A stretch of DNA of 64,000 bases from Balneolaceae bacterium. GTDB taxonomy: Bacteria; Bacteroidota; Rhodothermia; Balneolales; Balneolaceae. Shown piece by piece: positions 55,669 to 64,000 of this stretch. The stretch spans positions 1 through 64,000 of the forward strand of contig REDS01000126.1 of NCBI GenBank assembly GCA_007693395.1, in the 5' to 3' direction. The translations under genes and the position numbers were made by a program. Numbering within the stretch: position 1 is the first letter of the stretch; the number at the start of each line of letters is the position of its first letter. Under the pieces are notes generated by a model. The model did not search any database. It saw only the letters and a list, made by a program, of their open reading frames with translations, and was not told the origin of the DNA.

Positions 55669-58440
55669 ATGACCAATCAAAAACCGAAAAAACTCTTTAA
55701 GGTTGCATCCGAATTTAATGTTGCCACTCAATCTATTGTTGATACACTGAGTGAGAACGGATTCGATATTGCAAACCGGCCAAACTCCAAGATCACCCAG
55801 GAAATGTATGAGGTGCTGGATGGAGTTTATGGAGACGATAAAGAGAAAAGCAGGGAACACGAAAAAGCGCGGGAAGAGTACGAGTCACGTAGAAATCAAA
55901 TGATGTCAAATCGTAACGAACGTGTTACGATTGATACATTCCTTGAGCCGCTTGATGAGCTGCCAATTGAACCAGAGGATGTTCCTCCGCCAAAAGCTGA
56001 ACCGGTTCTGGAACCTGTTGAAGAGGCAATTGAGCCTGAACCGGTTGAAGAAAAACAACCAGAGCCCGAAACAGAAGAGGAGACTGCTGAGCCGGAACTC
56101 AAAGAAGCAGAAGAGATTGTTGAGCCGGAACTCAAAGAAGCAGAAGAGATTGTTGAGCCGGAACCCAAAGAAACAGAAGAGGTTGTGGCGAAGGAAGAAG
56201 AACCGGAGGTTGAAGAGGTAGCGGATGAGCCTGAGGAAGAGGATACCGATGAACTTGAAGAGGAAGTATCCAAACAGGAAGAGGAAGAAGAAATTGTGCG
56301 TGGCCGTGCCGATAAACTAAGTGGCACAAAAGTACTTGGTAAGGTTGAATTTTCGCGGGACACCAAGAAAAAGCGTAAAACCCGTAAACGAAGAAAAGAC
56401 AGAACTGAGGCTGATGAAGCGGCTCCTGCTAAACAGAAAGCCAAAGAGAAACCTGCTGATACTGCTCCGCCATCCAAGAAGCAGAAAAAGAAAAAATCGA
56501 AGCAGAGCAGTAAAGTTGATGAAGAAGATGTAGAGAAGAAAATGCGTGAAACCATGCAAAAATTGCAGGGAACCGCAACAGTAGGCAGCAGGCGGCAAAA
56601 GAGAAGAAGGCAGCGTAAAGAGGAGAGAGAAGAAGAACGCGCCATGATGGAGGAGATGGGAGAACTTGAAAATGATGTGCTCGAAGTGGCAGAGTTCATC
56701 ACAGTAAGTGATCTGGCCGACCTTCTTGATGTGAAACCAACCGATGTAATTACGACTTGTATGAATATTGGTATGATGGTATCTATCAACCAGCGACTTG
56801 ATGCGGCTACAATAGAACTTGTAGCTTCTGAGTACGACTTTGATGTGAATTTTGTAGATGCTGATGAGATGATCGAAGATGAGATCATTCAGGAAGAGGA
56901 CGATCCCGCCGACCTGCGTCCCCGTGCACCGATTATTACAGTAATGGGTCACGTTGATCACGGGAAAACGTCACTTCTTGATTACATCAGAAAAACAAAG
57001 GTTGCAGCGGGTGAGGCCGGTGGTATTACCCAGCACGTTGGTGCTTACGAAGTGGATACCGAATCCGACAAAAAAATAACTTTCCTAGATACACCGGGCC
57101 ACGAAGCTTTTACTGCTATGAGAAGCCGGGGTGCCCAGGCTACAGATATTGTAATTCTGGTAGTAGCTGCCGATGACTCGGTAATGCCCCAAACAATTGA
57201 AGCGATCAACCACGCCAAAGCAGCAAATGTATCTATTGTTGTGGCAATCAACAAGATGGATAAGGAGGGAGCTAACCCTGATAAAATTAAACAGCAGCTC
57301 TCTGAGCATGGCGTAATTGTTGAAGACTACGGTGGCACAAACCAGTGTGCGGAAGTATCTGCTCATACAGGAATGGGTATTGATGAACTGCTCGATAAAG
57401 TTCTCATTGAAGCGGAATTGATGGAACTGCAGGCAAACCCCGACCGCCTTGCACAAGGTATTGTTCTCGAATCACGTGTTGACAAAGGAAAGGGTACAGT
57501 TGCCAACGTACTGGTACAAAACGGAACACTTAAAATTGGGGATCCTTTTGTTGCCGGTTCCGTATCGGGCAGAGTACGAGCCATGGAAAATGAACATGGC
57601 CAACGATTGAAAGAAGCCGGGCCCTCTGTACCTGTGCAGCTTACCGGGTTTGTTGATTCACCGCAGGCAGGTGATAAACTTATTGTGCCGAAAGATGAGA
57701 AAACAGCTCGTGAAATTGCGAATCAGCGTCAGCAGATCAGACGCGAACAGAACCTGAGAAAAGTGAAACACCTTACTCTGGATGATCTCTCAAGAAGAAT
57801 GGCACTCGGTGAGGTTTCTGAACTGAATATCATCATCAAGGCTGATGTGGATGGTTCTATTGAAGCACTTTCCGGAGCTCTGCAAAAATTGAGTACTGAA
57901 GAAGTTTCTGTAAATATCATTCACACCGGCTCTGGTGCTATTACCGAATCGGATGTTCTCCTCGCTTCTGCTTCAGACGCCATTATTATCGGTTTCCAGG
58001 TGCGGCCAACAGCCAATGCACGGAAACTGGCTGAAAATGAAAGTATCGATATTCGTCTCTTCAGTGTTATTTATGACGCCGTGGATGAAGTTCACGATGC
58101 ACTCGAAGGCTTACTTTCACCGGAGATAAAAGAGGAGATGAAAGCTCTTGTTACTGTGCGTGAAGTGTTCAAAGTATCGAAAGTTGGTACCATTGCCGGT
58201 TGCTATGTAACTGAGGGTAAAGTGAACCGTAATAATCCGCTGCGTATCATCAGGGATGGTGTTGTGATTTACGACGGTGAGATCGATTCCCTGAAACGTT
58301 TCAAAGACGACGTTAAAGAAGTACAATCCGGATACGAATGCGGTATTAGTATTAAGAACTTTAACGACATTAAAGTTGGTGATGAGTTCGAGAGCTACGC
58401 AATTGTAGAGCAGAAGCGTAAACTGGAAGACGCCCAGTAG
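55669..58440 (+). CDS. infB: translation initiation factor IF-2
   Basis: A 923-residue IF-2. The N-terminal IF2_N module is [21 protein letters not shown] (residues 5-25). A long low-complexity linker (about 80-320) is very acidic then lysine-rich and contains three 33-nt tandem repeats. A second IF2_N region follows around 340-400. The GTPase domain begins near 420: G1 GHVDHGKT (427-434), G3 DTPGHEAF, G4 NKMD. Domains II-IV end with [16 protein letters not shown] and [11 protein letters not shown]. It recruits initiator tRNA to the ribosome. The linker's strand bias creates a 330-codon antisense ORF that is not a gene. Gap to nusA: 65 nt. Confidence 0.97.
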   Translation: MTNQKPKKLFKVASEFNVATQSIVDTLSENGFDIANRPNSKITQEMYEVLDGVYGDDKEKSREHEKAREEYESRRNQMMSNRNERVTIDTFLEPLDELPIEPEDVPPPKAEPVLEPVEEAIEPEPVEEKQPEPETEEETAEPELKEAEEIVEPELKEAEEIVEPEPKETEEVVAKEEEPEVEEVADEPEEEDTDELEEEVSKQEEEEEIVRGRADKLSGTKVLGKVEFSRDTKKKRKTRKRRKDRTEADEAAPAKQKAKEKPADTAPPSKKQKKKKSKQSSKVDEEDVEKKMRETMQKLQGTATVGSRRQKRRRQRKEEREEERAMMEEMGELENDVLEVAEFITVSDLADLLDVKPTDVITTCMNIGMMVSINQRLDAATIELVASEYDFDVNFVDADEMIEDEIIQEEDDPADLRPRAPIITVMGHVDHGKTSLLDYIRKTKVAAGEAGGITQHVGAYEVDTESDKKITFLDTPGHEAFTAMRSRGAQATDIVILVVAADDSVMPQTIEAINHAKAANVSIVVAINKMDKEGANPDKIKQQLSEHGVIVEDYGGTNQCAEVSAHTGMGIDELLDKVLIEAELMELQANPDRLAQGIVLESRVDKGKGTVANVLVQNGTLKIGDPFVAGSVSGRVRAMENEHGQRLKEAGPSVPVQLTGFVDSPQAGDKLIVPKDEKTAREIANQRQQIRREQNLRKVKHLTLDDLSRRMALGEVSELNIIIKADVDGSIEALSGALQKLSTEEVSVNIIHTGSGAITESDVLLASASDAIIIGFQVRPTANARKLAENESIDIRLFSVIYDAVDEVHDALEGLLSPEIKEEMKALVTVREVFKVSKVGTIAGCYVTEGKVNRNNPLRIIRDGVVIYDGEIDSLKRFKDDVKEVQSGYECGISIKNFNDIKVGDEFESYAIVEQKRKLEDAQ
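56089..56187 (+). repeat. three tandem 33-nt repeats inside infB
   Basis: Units at 56089-56121, 56122-56154 and 56155-56187 encode [22 protein letters not shown] and [11 protein letters not shown]. The first two are identical at the DNA level; the third differs at four bases. This is in-frame repeat expansion within the acidic linker of IF-2. Confidence 0.95.
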
Positions 58441-58479
58441 AGCACGATCTGTAACTGACTGAATTTTTGCCCCCGCATT

Positions 58480-58851
58480 ATGAGTATACGAACTGAAAAA
58501 CTGGCATCGGTTATAAAGCAGGATCTGGGAGAAATCTTGCAGCGAAATTTTCAGCCGCAGGGAGCTTTCATCACCGTAACCCAGGTAAGGGTTACAGATG
58601 ACCTCTCCATCGCCAAAGTATATCTTAGTGTATTTTCGCCCGGCAGGGACCCTGAGCCAATCTATAAACACATTGATGATCATCAAACAGAGATACGGTA
58701 TCAACTTGCAGGCAGGATAAAAAATCAGGTTCGCAGAATACCTGAATTGATCTTTTTTCAGGACGACACATCAGAGTATGTGAATAAAATCGAAACACTC
58801 TTCTCCAAGGCCAAGCAGAGCGGTTCATCAGGGGATCGTTCTGAAAGCTGA
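58480..58851 (+). CDS. rbfA: 30S ribosome-binding factor RbfA
   Basis: A 123-residue KH-fold protein that matures the 16S 5' end. Conserved pieces are SVIKQDLGEILQRNFQPQG (about residues 10-28), VTQVRVTDDLSIAKVYLSVF, and the C-terminal ELIFFQDDTSEYVNKIETLF with the family's DxSxxxxxxI pattern. Length is normal and the position between infB (39 nt) and truB (28 nt) is standard. Confidence 0.95.
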   Translation: MSIRTEKLASVIKQDLGEILQRNFQPQGAFITVTQVRVTDDLSIAKVYLSVFSPGRDPEPIYKHIDDHQTEIRYQLAGRIKNQVRRIPELIFFQDDTSEYVNKIETLFSKAKQSGSSGDRSES

Positions 58852-58879
58852 TTTTATACTCTGAAAACTGCCTTTCTCT

Positions 58880-59626
58880 ATGGCTAAACCTATTCCATTA
58901 TCAGAATTACCTGTAATAAACTCAGATAATTTTGAACAGTTTAGCCCTGATTACTATCAAGCAGGAACTGTAATACTTTTGGATAAGCCACGGGATTGGA
59001 GCAGTTTTGACCTCGTGAAGTATGTGCGCAATCGCTTGCCTGTAAAAAAAGTTGGCCATGCAGGGACGTTAGATCCACTTGCAACCGGCCTTCTGATTGT
59101 TTGCACCGGGAAAGCAACCAAAACTATATCACAGATACAGGAGCTTGCAAAAGAGTATGTGGCCACAATAAAGTTCGGTGAATCAACGGCAAGTTATGAT
59201 GCTGCGATGGAGCCTGATGAAATTGCAGTCTGGCAGCACATCACAGAAGAAAAAATAATTGAAAAACTTAGCACTGTTTTTACCGGTAATATTCAGCAAA
59301 AACCACCGGCTTATTCCGCACTTCGGATTGGAGGGCGCAGAATGTACGAACTTGCACGAAAAGGGAAAGAAATAGAAATTAAGGCCAGGCCGGTAGTTAT
59401 TCATGAAATTGAATTAATGGAAGTAAAGCTGCCGGAAATTGTTCTCAGAGTTCGCTGCGGAAAAGGTACATATATTCGCTCACTTGCTCATGATTTAGGT
59501 CTTGAGCTCTCATCACGGGCTCACCTCACTGCTCTGAGAAGAACTAAAACAGGCGATTTTGATGTTGATGATGCAATAACACCGGAAACTTTTAAAAGCT
59601 TGATTAAACCCAAAAGCGATGGCTGA
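58880..59626 (+). CDS. truB: tRNA pseudouridine(55) synthase
   Basis: A 248-residue TruB, which makes pseudouridine at position 55 of tRNA T-loops. The N-terminal LLDKPRDWSSFDLVKYVR is followed by the catalytic motif VGHAGTLDPLATGLL with Asp65. KPPAYSALRIGGRRMYELAR and the strand VRCGKGTYIRSLAHDLG follow. It lacks a PUA domain, as in most non-proteobacterial short forms. Its stop overlaps the ribF start by 8 nt. Confidence 0.96.
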   Translation: MAKPIPLSELPVINSDNFEQFSPDYYQAGTVILLDKPRDWSSFDLVKYVRNRLPVKKVGHAGTLDPLATGLLIVCTGKATKTISQIQELAKEYVATIKFGESTASYDAAMEPDEIAVWQHITEEKIIEKLSTVFTGNIQQKPPAYSALRIGGRRMYELARKGKEIEIKARPVVIHEIELMEVKLPEIVLRVRCGKGTYIRSLAHDLGLELSSRAHLTALRRTKTGDFDVDDAITPETFKSLIKPKSDG

Positions 59627-60581
59627 TATTGTTTATTTAAAAGATGTTGAGAGAAATAGGGCCACAGTTCTTACAGTTGGTACGTTTGATGGTGTACATG
59701 CAGGACACAAAGTATTAATCAATACAGTAGTTCAAACAGCAAAAGAACAGAGTGCACGCAGTGTAATTGTTACGTTTGATCCACATCCAAGAGAAATCAT
59801 TAACCCAGGTAAATCTGGTATTAAACTGCTAAGCTCACTTGAAGAGCGAAGCGAGCTTCTGTCTGATCTCGGTGTAGATGAAATGGTGGTTATCCCATTC
59901 GACAGAGATTTTTCTCTTTTGACTTCGGAGGAATTTGTGCGTGATGTTGTTTGGGAAAAAATTGGAGTTTCACATTTTGTAATCGGGTACGATCATCACT
60001 TTGGGCGCGACCGGGAGGGTACCATTGAAACAGTTGAGATGCTTGGCAGTGAACTTGGGTTTACCTCGCACATTGTATCTCGCCAGGAAGTAGGAAGTAA
60101 AACAGTAAGCAGTACAGCTGTAAGGCGGGCACTGCAGGATGAGGGAGATATGAAACAGGCTGCAAGCTTTTTAGAACGATTCTATATTCTGAATGGAACG
60201 GTGGTTCACGGGGATAAGCGCGGTAAAACAATTGGATATCCCACTGCAAATATCCAGGTACGCAATTCCAGAAAAATTATCCCAAAACGCGGAGTATATG
60301 CCGTTTGGATTCGGGTTGATGGAAGCTACCATGCCGGCATGATGAACATCGGCATTCGCCCAACTTTTGAAGGAGACGCTGAAACTCTTGAAGTAAATAT
60401 TTTTGATTTTGATACGGATATTTATGGAAAGGATATACAGATTCAATTTGTTGAAAGGCTTCGTGATGAAAAGTCGTTTAACGGCCTTGAAGAGCTAAAA
60501 AATCAGCTTGCCGGTGACAAACGCAATGCCCAAATTGTTTTGGGGAACTCATCACCAAATATTGCAAAACAAGCGAAATAA
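59619..60581 (+). CDS. ribF: bifunctional riboflavin kinase / FAD synthetase
   Basis: A 320-residue RibF making FMN and FAD, the cofactors of the flavoproteins in this window. The N-terminal FAD synthetase (about residues 14-170) has TVGTFDGVHAGHKVLI, VTFDPHPREII and the loop STAVRRALQDEGDMKQA. The C-terminal riboflavin kinase (about 180-310) has GDKRGKTIGYPTANI and GVYAVWI, then LEVNIFDFDTDIYGK. The start lies inside the end of truB (8-nt overlap). It is the last gene before rpsO, with 53 nt between. Confidence 0.95.
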   Translation: MADIVYLKDVERNRATVLTVGTFDGVHAGHKVLINTVVQTAKEQSARSVIVTFDPHPREIINPGKSGIKLLSSLEERSELLSDLGVDEMVVIPFDRDFSLLTSEEFVRDVVWEKIGVSHFVIGYDHHFGRDREGTIETVEMLGSELGFTSHIVSRQEVGSKTVSSTAVRRALQDEGDMKQAASFLERFYILNGTVVHGDKRGKTIGYPTANIQVRNSRKIIPKRGVYAVWIRVDGSYHAGMMNIGIRPTFEGDAETLEVNIFDFDTDIYGKDIQIQFVERLRDEKSFNGLEELKNQLAGDKRNAQIVLGNSSPNIAKQAK

Positions 60582-60634
60582 GCGTATTTTGGTTTGCTAT
60601 ACAAGAAAAATAGATACAATATTTACAAACGATA

Positions 60635-60904
60635 ATGAGCATAACAAAAGAACAAAAAGCAGAAATTATTCAAAAATTTGGCGGGACAGCTGAAAACTCA
60701 GGTTCCGTAGAAGCACAAATCGCTATTCTAACCGCACGAATCAACGATTTGACCGGTCATTTAGGTGAAAACAAAAAAGACCATGCTTCAAGAAGAGGTC
60801 TTTTAAAAATGGTAGGTAAGCGAAGAAGATTATTAAACTACCTAAGCGATAACGATATTTTAAAGTACCGAGAGCTCATTAAAGAGCTTGGCATAAGAAA
60901 ATAA
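60635..60904 (+). CDS. rpsO: 30S ribosomal protein S15
   Basis: An 89-residue S15, the standard length. Motifs include the N-terminal [14 protein letters not shown], the helix [21 protein letters not shown] and the conserved [18 protein letters not shown] (16S rRNA contact). It binds the central domain of 16S rRNA early in assembly. Order rpsO then pnp is conserved across bacteria. A terminator follows, so pnp may be expressed by read-through or its own promoter. Confidence 0.97.
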   Translation: MSITKEQKAEIIQKFGGTAENSGSVEAQIAILTARINDLTGHLGENKKDHASRRGLLKMVGKRRRLLNYLSDNDILKYRELIKELGIRK

Positions 60905-60915
60905 GCATTTCCTAT

Positions 60916-60946
60916 GGGCACGTATTTTTATATGTGCCTTTTTTTT
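60916..60946 (+). terminator. rho-independent terminator after rpsO
   Basis: GGGCACGTAT with the arm ATATGTGCC around a T-rich loop, then eight T residues. It starts 11 nt after the rpsO stop and separates rpsO from pnp. Confidence 0.88.
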
Positions 60947-61044
60947 ATCTGTATGTTTCGAAAGCCTATCATAGAAATCCGCAGATATGTTTATTAAGAC
61001 GACAAAAGACGAAATAATAGTAAGAAGACAATTAGAAAACAGTT

Positions 61045-63162
61045 ATGAAAGAAGAATTTAGAAGCGTAGAATTTGCACCCGGAAAAACAATTTCAGTAGA
61101 AACCGGCAGAATTGCCAAGCTGGCTGATGGTGCAGTAATGGTTCGCATGGGCGATACCATGGTACTCTGTACAGTAGTAAGTGCAAAAGAAGCAAAGCCG
61201 GGGCAAGATTTTTTCCCGCTTGTAGTTGACCTCAGAGAGAGTTTTACAGCCGCAGGAAAATTCCCGGGCGGATTTTTGAAAAGAGAGGGCCGGCCATCTG
61301 ATGATGAAACACTTGCAAGCCGGTTGATTGACAGAAGTTTACGGCCTCTTTTCCCAAAAGGATATTACAATGATACACAGGTAATTTGTCAGGTATTTTC
61401 TTCCGATGGGCAGAACCAGGCCGATGTACTCGGTGCTTTTGGTGCATCTGCAGCAATTCACATCTCAGATATTCCTTACGACGGGCCAATGGCTCAGGTA
61501 AAAGTAGGGCGCATTAATGGTGAGTTCGTGATTAACCCTACCATAGATGAGCTCAAAGAGAGTGACATGGATATGGTTGTGGCCGGTACAGCAAAAAGCG
61601 TATTGATGATTGAAGGCGAGATGAGCGAAATCAGCGAGAAAGAGATGCTGGAAGCCATCAAAACCGGCCATGAGTCTATCATCAAATTGTGTGAATTCCA
61701 GGAAGAACTCAGAAAAGAGTTTGGAGTTGAGAAGCGAGAGTTTGTACCTGAAGAGGGCAACATAGAGCTCGAAGAGAAAGTAGCTGCTCTTGTTGGTACA
61801 AGGCTTCACGATATTGTTGGACAGGGACTTAGTAAGTACGAATTCAGTGGTAAACTAAAAGAAGTTAAAACTGAAGTAGTGGAAACTATTACTGCTGAAG
61901 AGGGATTTGAAGATGCCGGCGGCGAAGTTTCGGGTATTTTTGGCGACTTGGTGAAGGATGCTGTGCGTAACATGATTCTTGAAAATAAAAAGAGAATTGA
62001 TGGGCGCGGTCCGGAAGATATCCGGGATATCTGGACTCAGGTTGGATACCTGCCAAGAGCACACGGTTCATCAATTTTCTCACGAGGAGAAACTCAGGCA
62101 CTCGTATCTGTTGCGCTTGGAACCAAGCGCGATGCACAAAGTGTTGACACACTCTTCTATCAGAAAGAACAAACATTTATGCTTCACTACAATTTCCCGC
62201 CCTATTCAGTTGGAGAGGCAGGGTTTATGAGAGGGCCGGGAAGGCGCGAAATTGGGCATGGCCATCTTGCCGAGCGCGCTCTCAAAATGGTTCTGCCAGA
62301 CTTTGAAGATTTTGGTTATGTGGTACGGGTGCGATCTGATATTACCGAATCTAACGGTTCATCTTCCATGGCTTCAGTTTGTGGCGGTTCAATGGCGCTA
62401 ATGGATGCAGGTGTTCCGCTTCCAAAGCCGGTTGCAGGTATTGCAATGGGAATGATTGTTGGAGAAAACAACACGGTTGTTCTTTCTGATATTCAGGGAG
62501 AGGAAGATTTCATGGGTGATATGGATTTCAAAACTGCCGGTACAGCAGATGGCCTCACTGCCACTCAAATGGACATGAAAGTTCAGGGTATCAGCTTCGA
62601 AATTATCGAAGAGGCGCTTGAGCAGGCGTACAAAGGCAGACTGCATATTCTTGAGAAAATGGCAGAAACAATTTCCGCATCGCGAGAATCGCTTTCTAAA
62701 TATGCCCCTCAGTTTGTACGCATGACGATTGATGGCGACAGCATTGGAGCTGTAATTGGCCCGGGTGGAAAAGTAATTCAGACTCTTCAAAAAGAGACAG
62801 AAACTGAAATCTGGATCGAAGAAGATGAGCAGGGCAAAGGCCAGATTACGATCTCAGCCGATAATCTCGATAAGGCAGAAGCTGCTAAAAAACGTATTCA
62901 GGCTATTGCCGGTCAGCTCGATGAAGGTGCTACCTATCAGGGCACGGTAAAAGCCATTAAAGAGTATGGTGCTTTTGTTGAGATTGTACCCGGAAAAGAA
63001 GGCTTGCTTCATATCTCTGAGCTGGAGCACGGCCACGTAAAAAAAGTTGAGGATGTTATCTCAGTTGGAGACCAGATAGATGTTAAACTTCTTAAAGTTG
63101 AGCATGGCGGAAAACTAAGATTATCAAGAAAAGCTCTTCTTCCGAAAGAAGATGAAGAGTAA
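61045..63162 (+). CDS. pnp: polyribonucleotide nucleotidyltransferase (PNPase)
   Basis: A 705-residue PNPase, a phosphorolytic 3'-5' exoribonuclease and degradosome core. First RNase PH domain begins SVETGRIAKLADGAVMVRMG (about residues 18-37) with FPGGFLKREGRPSDDETLAS. The helical linker is about 230-300, and the second RNase PH domain (about 320-540) has RRDAQ-type residues, GSSIFSRGETQALVSVALG and catalytic DFMGDMDFKTAGT. A KH domain (GDSIGAVIGPGGKVIQTLQ) and a C-terminal S1 domain (GTVKAIKEYGAFVEIVPGKEG) follow. Length is normal. A bidirectional terminator follows. Confidence 0.97.
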   Translation: MKEEFRSVEFAPGKTISVETGRIAKLADGAVMVRMGDTMVLCTVVSAKEAKPGQDFFPLVVDLRESFTAAGKFPGGFLKREGRPSDDETLASRLIDRSLRPLFPKGYYNDTQVICQVFSSDGQNQADVLGAFGASAAIHISDIPYDGPMAQVKVGRINGEFVINPTIDELKESDMDMVVAGTAKSVLMIEGEMSEISEKEMLEAIKTGHESIIKLCEFQEELRKEFGVEKREFVPEEGNIELEEKVAALVGTRLHDIVGQGLSKYEFSGKLKEVKTEVVETITAEEGFEDAGGEVSGIFGDLVKDAVRNMILENKKRIDGRGPEDIRDIWTQVGYLPRAHGSSIFSRGETQALVSVALGTKRDAQSVDTLFYQKEQTFMLHYNFPPYSVGEAGFMRGPGRREIGHGHLAERALKMVLPDFEDFGYVVRVRSDITESNGSSSMASVCGGSMALMDAGVPLPKPVAGIAMGMIVGENNTVVLSDIQGEEDFMGDMDFKTAGTADGLTATQMDMKVQGISFEIIEEALEQAYKGRLHILEKMAETISASRESLSKYAPQFVRMTIDGDSIGAVIGPGGKVIQTLQKETETEIWIEEDEQGKGQITISADNLDKAEAAKKRIQAIAGQLDEGATYQGTVKAIKEYGAFVEIVPGKEGLLHISELEHGHVKKVEDVISVGDQIDVKLLKVEHGGKLRLSRKALLPKEDEE

Positions 63163-63185
63163 TTCTTTACGAATCTGAAATTCTT

Positions 63186-63221
63186 AAAAGCGGCCTCATT
63201 CATATGAGTGCCGCTTTTTTT
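63186..63221. terminator. bidirectional terminator between pnp and E1-beta
   Basis: AAAAGCGGC and GCCGCTTTT arms with an inner CTCAT/ATGAG extension. T-runs lie on the plus strand after the right arm and A-runs before the left arm, so it can end both convergent transcripts. Confidence 0.88.
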
Positions 63222-63225
63222 ATAA

Positions 63226-64000
63226 CTAATACTTAAGTAGCATTTCGATTTTTTCCTTCAGCCGGTAATTGGCCATATATCCATTTTCAAGTTCTCTGCT
63301 AAACGGAATAGGGGTGTGAAGGGATGAGCACCGAAAAACTGGCGCATCAAGATAACCAAACGCTTTTTCCGAAATTCCGGCGGAGATTTCGCTCATAGGG
63401 CCGAGTATTTCTGATGGTTCCTGCAACAACAGAACCTTTCCGGTTTTAAACACAGAGCCGATAACTGTTTCCCAGTCAATAGGGGCGAGGCTCCGCAGGT
63501 CCACAAGCTCAATGCTGATCTCTTTTTTTTCATACTCGGGGATTACATCCAGAGCCCAGTGAACTCCCATTCCATATGTAATTATCGTTAGATCATTTCC
63601 CTGTTTTACAACGCTGGCTTTTGAGAGATCTACAAACCTGCAGTGATCTTCTGTAACATCTTTGATGCTTCTGTACAGCTTTTTGTGCTCGAAAAATAGG
63701 ACAGGGTTTGGATCGAACAGAGAGGTATATAACATATTCTGCGCATCTTCCACAGATGAAGGAACCAATACACGCATACCCGGCAGCTGCATAAACCAGC
63801 TTTCAGGGCTCTGTGAATGAAATGGGCCCGCAGCAACCCCTCCGCCATGTGGAGCTCGTAATGTAACATTCAGGTCTGGCATCCAGCGATACCGGCCTTT
63901 CGAAAGGTTATTCACAATTTGGTTAAACCCGCACGAAATAAAATCAGCAAACTGCAGCTCTACCACAGGTTTAAATCCTTCCATAGCTAAACCAATAGCG
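63226..64000 (-). CDS. 2-oxo-acid dehydrogenase E1 component, beta subunit (5' end outside window)
   Basis: The frame is open to the right edge (reading AIGLAMEGFKPVVELQFADF inward), so the N-terminal part is missing; 257 residues are present. Family features are PHGGGVAAGPFHSQSPESWF, GMRVLVPSSVEDAQNMLYTS, NPVLFFEHKKLYR and a transketolase C-terminal domain with ITYGMGVHWALD, ELVDLRSLAPIDWETV and LLLQEPSE. This is the thiamine-dependent E1 beta of branched-chain 2-oxoacid or pyruvate dehydrogenase; the sequence alone does not decide between them. The alpha subunit would lie outside the window or be fused upstream. Confidence 0.88.
   Translation of the reverse strand, partial: AIGLAMEGFKPVVELQFADFISCGFNQIVNNLSKGRYRWMPDLNVTLRAPHGGGVAAGPFHSQSPESWFMQLPGMRVLVPSSVEDAQNMLYTSLFDPNPVLFFEHKKLYRSIKDVTEDHCRFVDLSKASVVKQGNDLTIITYGMGVHWALDVIPEYEKKEISIELVDLRSLAPIDWETVIGSVFKTGKVLLLQEPSEILGPMSEISAGISEKAFGYLDAPVFRCSSLHTPIPFSRELENGYMANYRLKEKIEMLLKY

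Noticed and set aside
55896-56888. 330-codon minus-strand ORF opposite infB
   Set aside because: It arises from the repetitive Glu/Lys linker of IF-2 read in antisense; the product is Ser-rich low complexity, and infB on the other strand is certain.
1-64000. CRISPR arrays, tRNA or rRNA genes, intact insertion sequences
   Set aside because: Intergenic gaps were read for regular spaced repeats, cloverleaf-like sequences and transposase motifs; none was convincing.

Overview
The window looks like chromosomal core DNA of a Balneolia/Rhodothermota-type member of the Bacteroidota-related lineages. The basis is a giant SprA (type IX secretion) gene, a secreted amylase ending in the NYPNPFNP-type sorting tail common in Balneolia, Rhodothermia and Ignavibacteria, a menaquinone operon, LptF/LptG, short intergenic gaps and weak Shine-Dalgarno signals, with several TTG/GTG starts. 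The taxonomic call is inference. No rRNA, tRNA, CRISPR array, intact transposase or prophage was seen.

Layout. 0.17-7.5 kb: a split tripartite efflux locus (two MacB/FtsX permeases, then three small YqjD/YqjE-like membrane proteins, then TolC, HlyD-type adaptor and ATPase). 7.7-10.7 kb: a carotenoid-desaturase-like flavoprotein coupled to two tandem rhomboid proteases. 10.8-11.2 kb: a decayed four-helix-bundle (S23/IVP) gene. 11.3-12.5 kb: ispG. 12.5-18.0 kb: a glycan locus with two LacI-type operators, a SusE/F-like lipoprotein, a LacI-family regulator and a T9SS-exported GH13 amylase. 18.2-23.4 kb (minus strand): menF-menD-menH-menB and a small DUF4290-like gene. 23.7-25.0 kb: a CBS/cysteine synthase-like enzyme and a DUF3467 protein. 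25.1-27.6 kb (minus): lptF-lptG. 27.9-35.2 kb: sprA. 35.3-38.1 kb (minus): lysS and a LolC/E permease. 38.4-40.6 kb: a translationally coupled trio of Sfp-type PPTase, degenerate MEMO-like protein and DUF2520 protein. 40.9-43.8 kb: a YfcC-family carrier divergent from an AtuA/DUF1446 protein. 44.0-50.1 kb: a renalase-like flavoprotein and two ABC exporter half-transporters flanking an RNase Z-like protein. 50.1-53.6 kb: a YqjD-like protein, prfB with programmed frameshift, coaE, fbp and a DUF192 lipoprotein. 53.8-63.2 kb: the classical rimP-nusA-infB-rbfA-truB-ribF-rpsO-pnp cluster. The right edge cuts an E1-beta subunit gene on the minus strand.

Functional links. SprA is the outer-membrane pore of the system that should export the amylase. 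The LacI regulator, the two 14-bp operators and the lipoprotein form a plausible maltodextrin/starch regulon. The ABC half-transporters carry complementary degenerate motifs and are probably one heterodimer. The most unusual items are the RNase Z-like protein (altered HxHxDH motif and a long basic disordered tail) between those ABC genes, the MEMO-like protein that has lost its metal ligands, the four-helix-bundle pseudogene, a terminator-like hairpin inside the start of an ABC gene, a palindromic candidate operator before menF, and a repeat element found at two convergent gene junctions.
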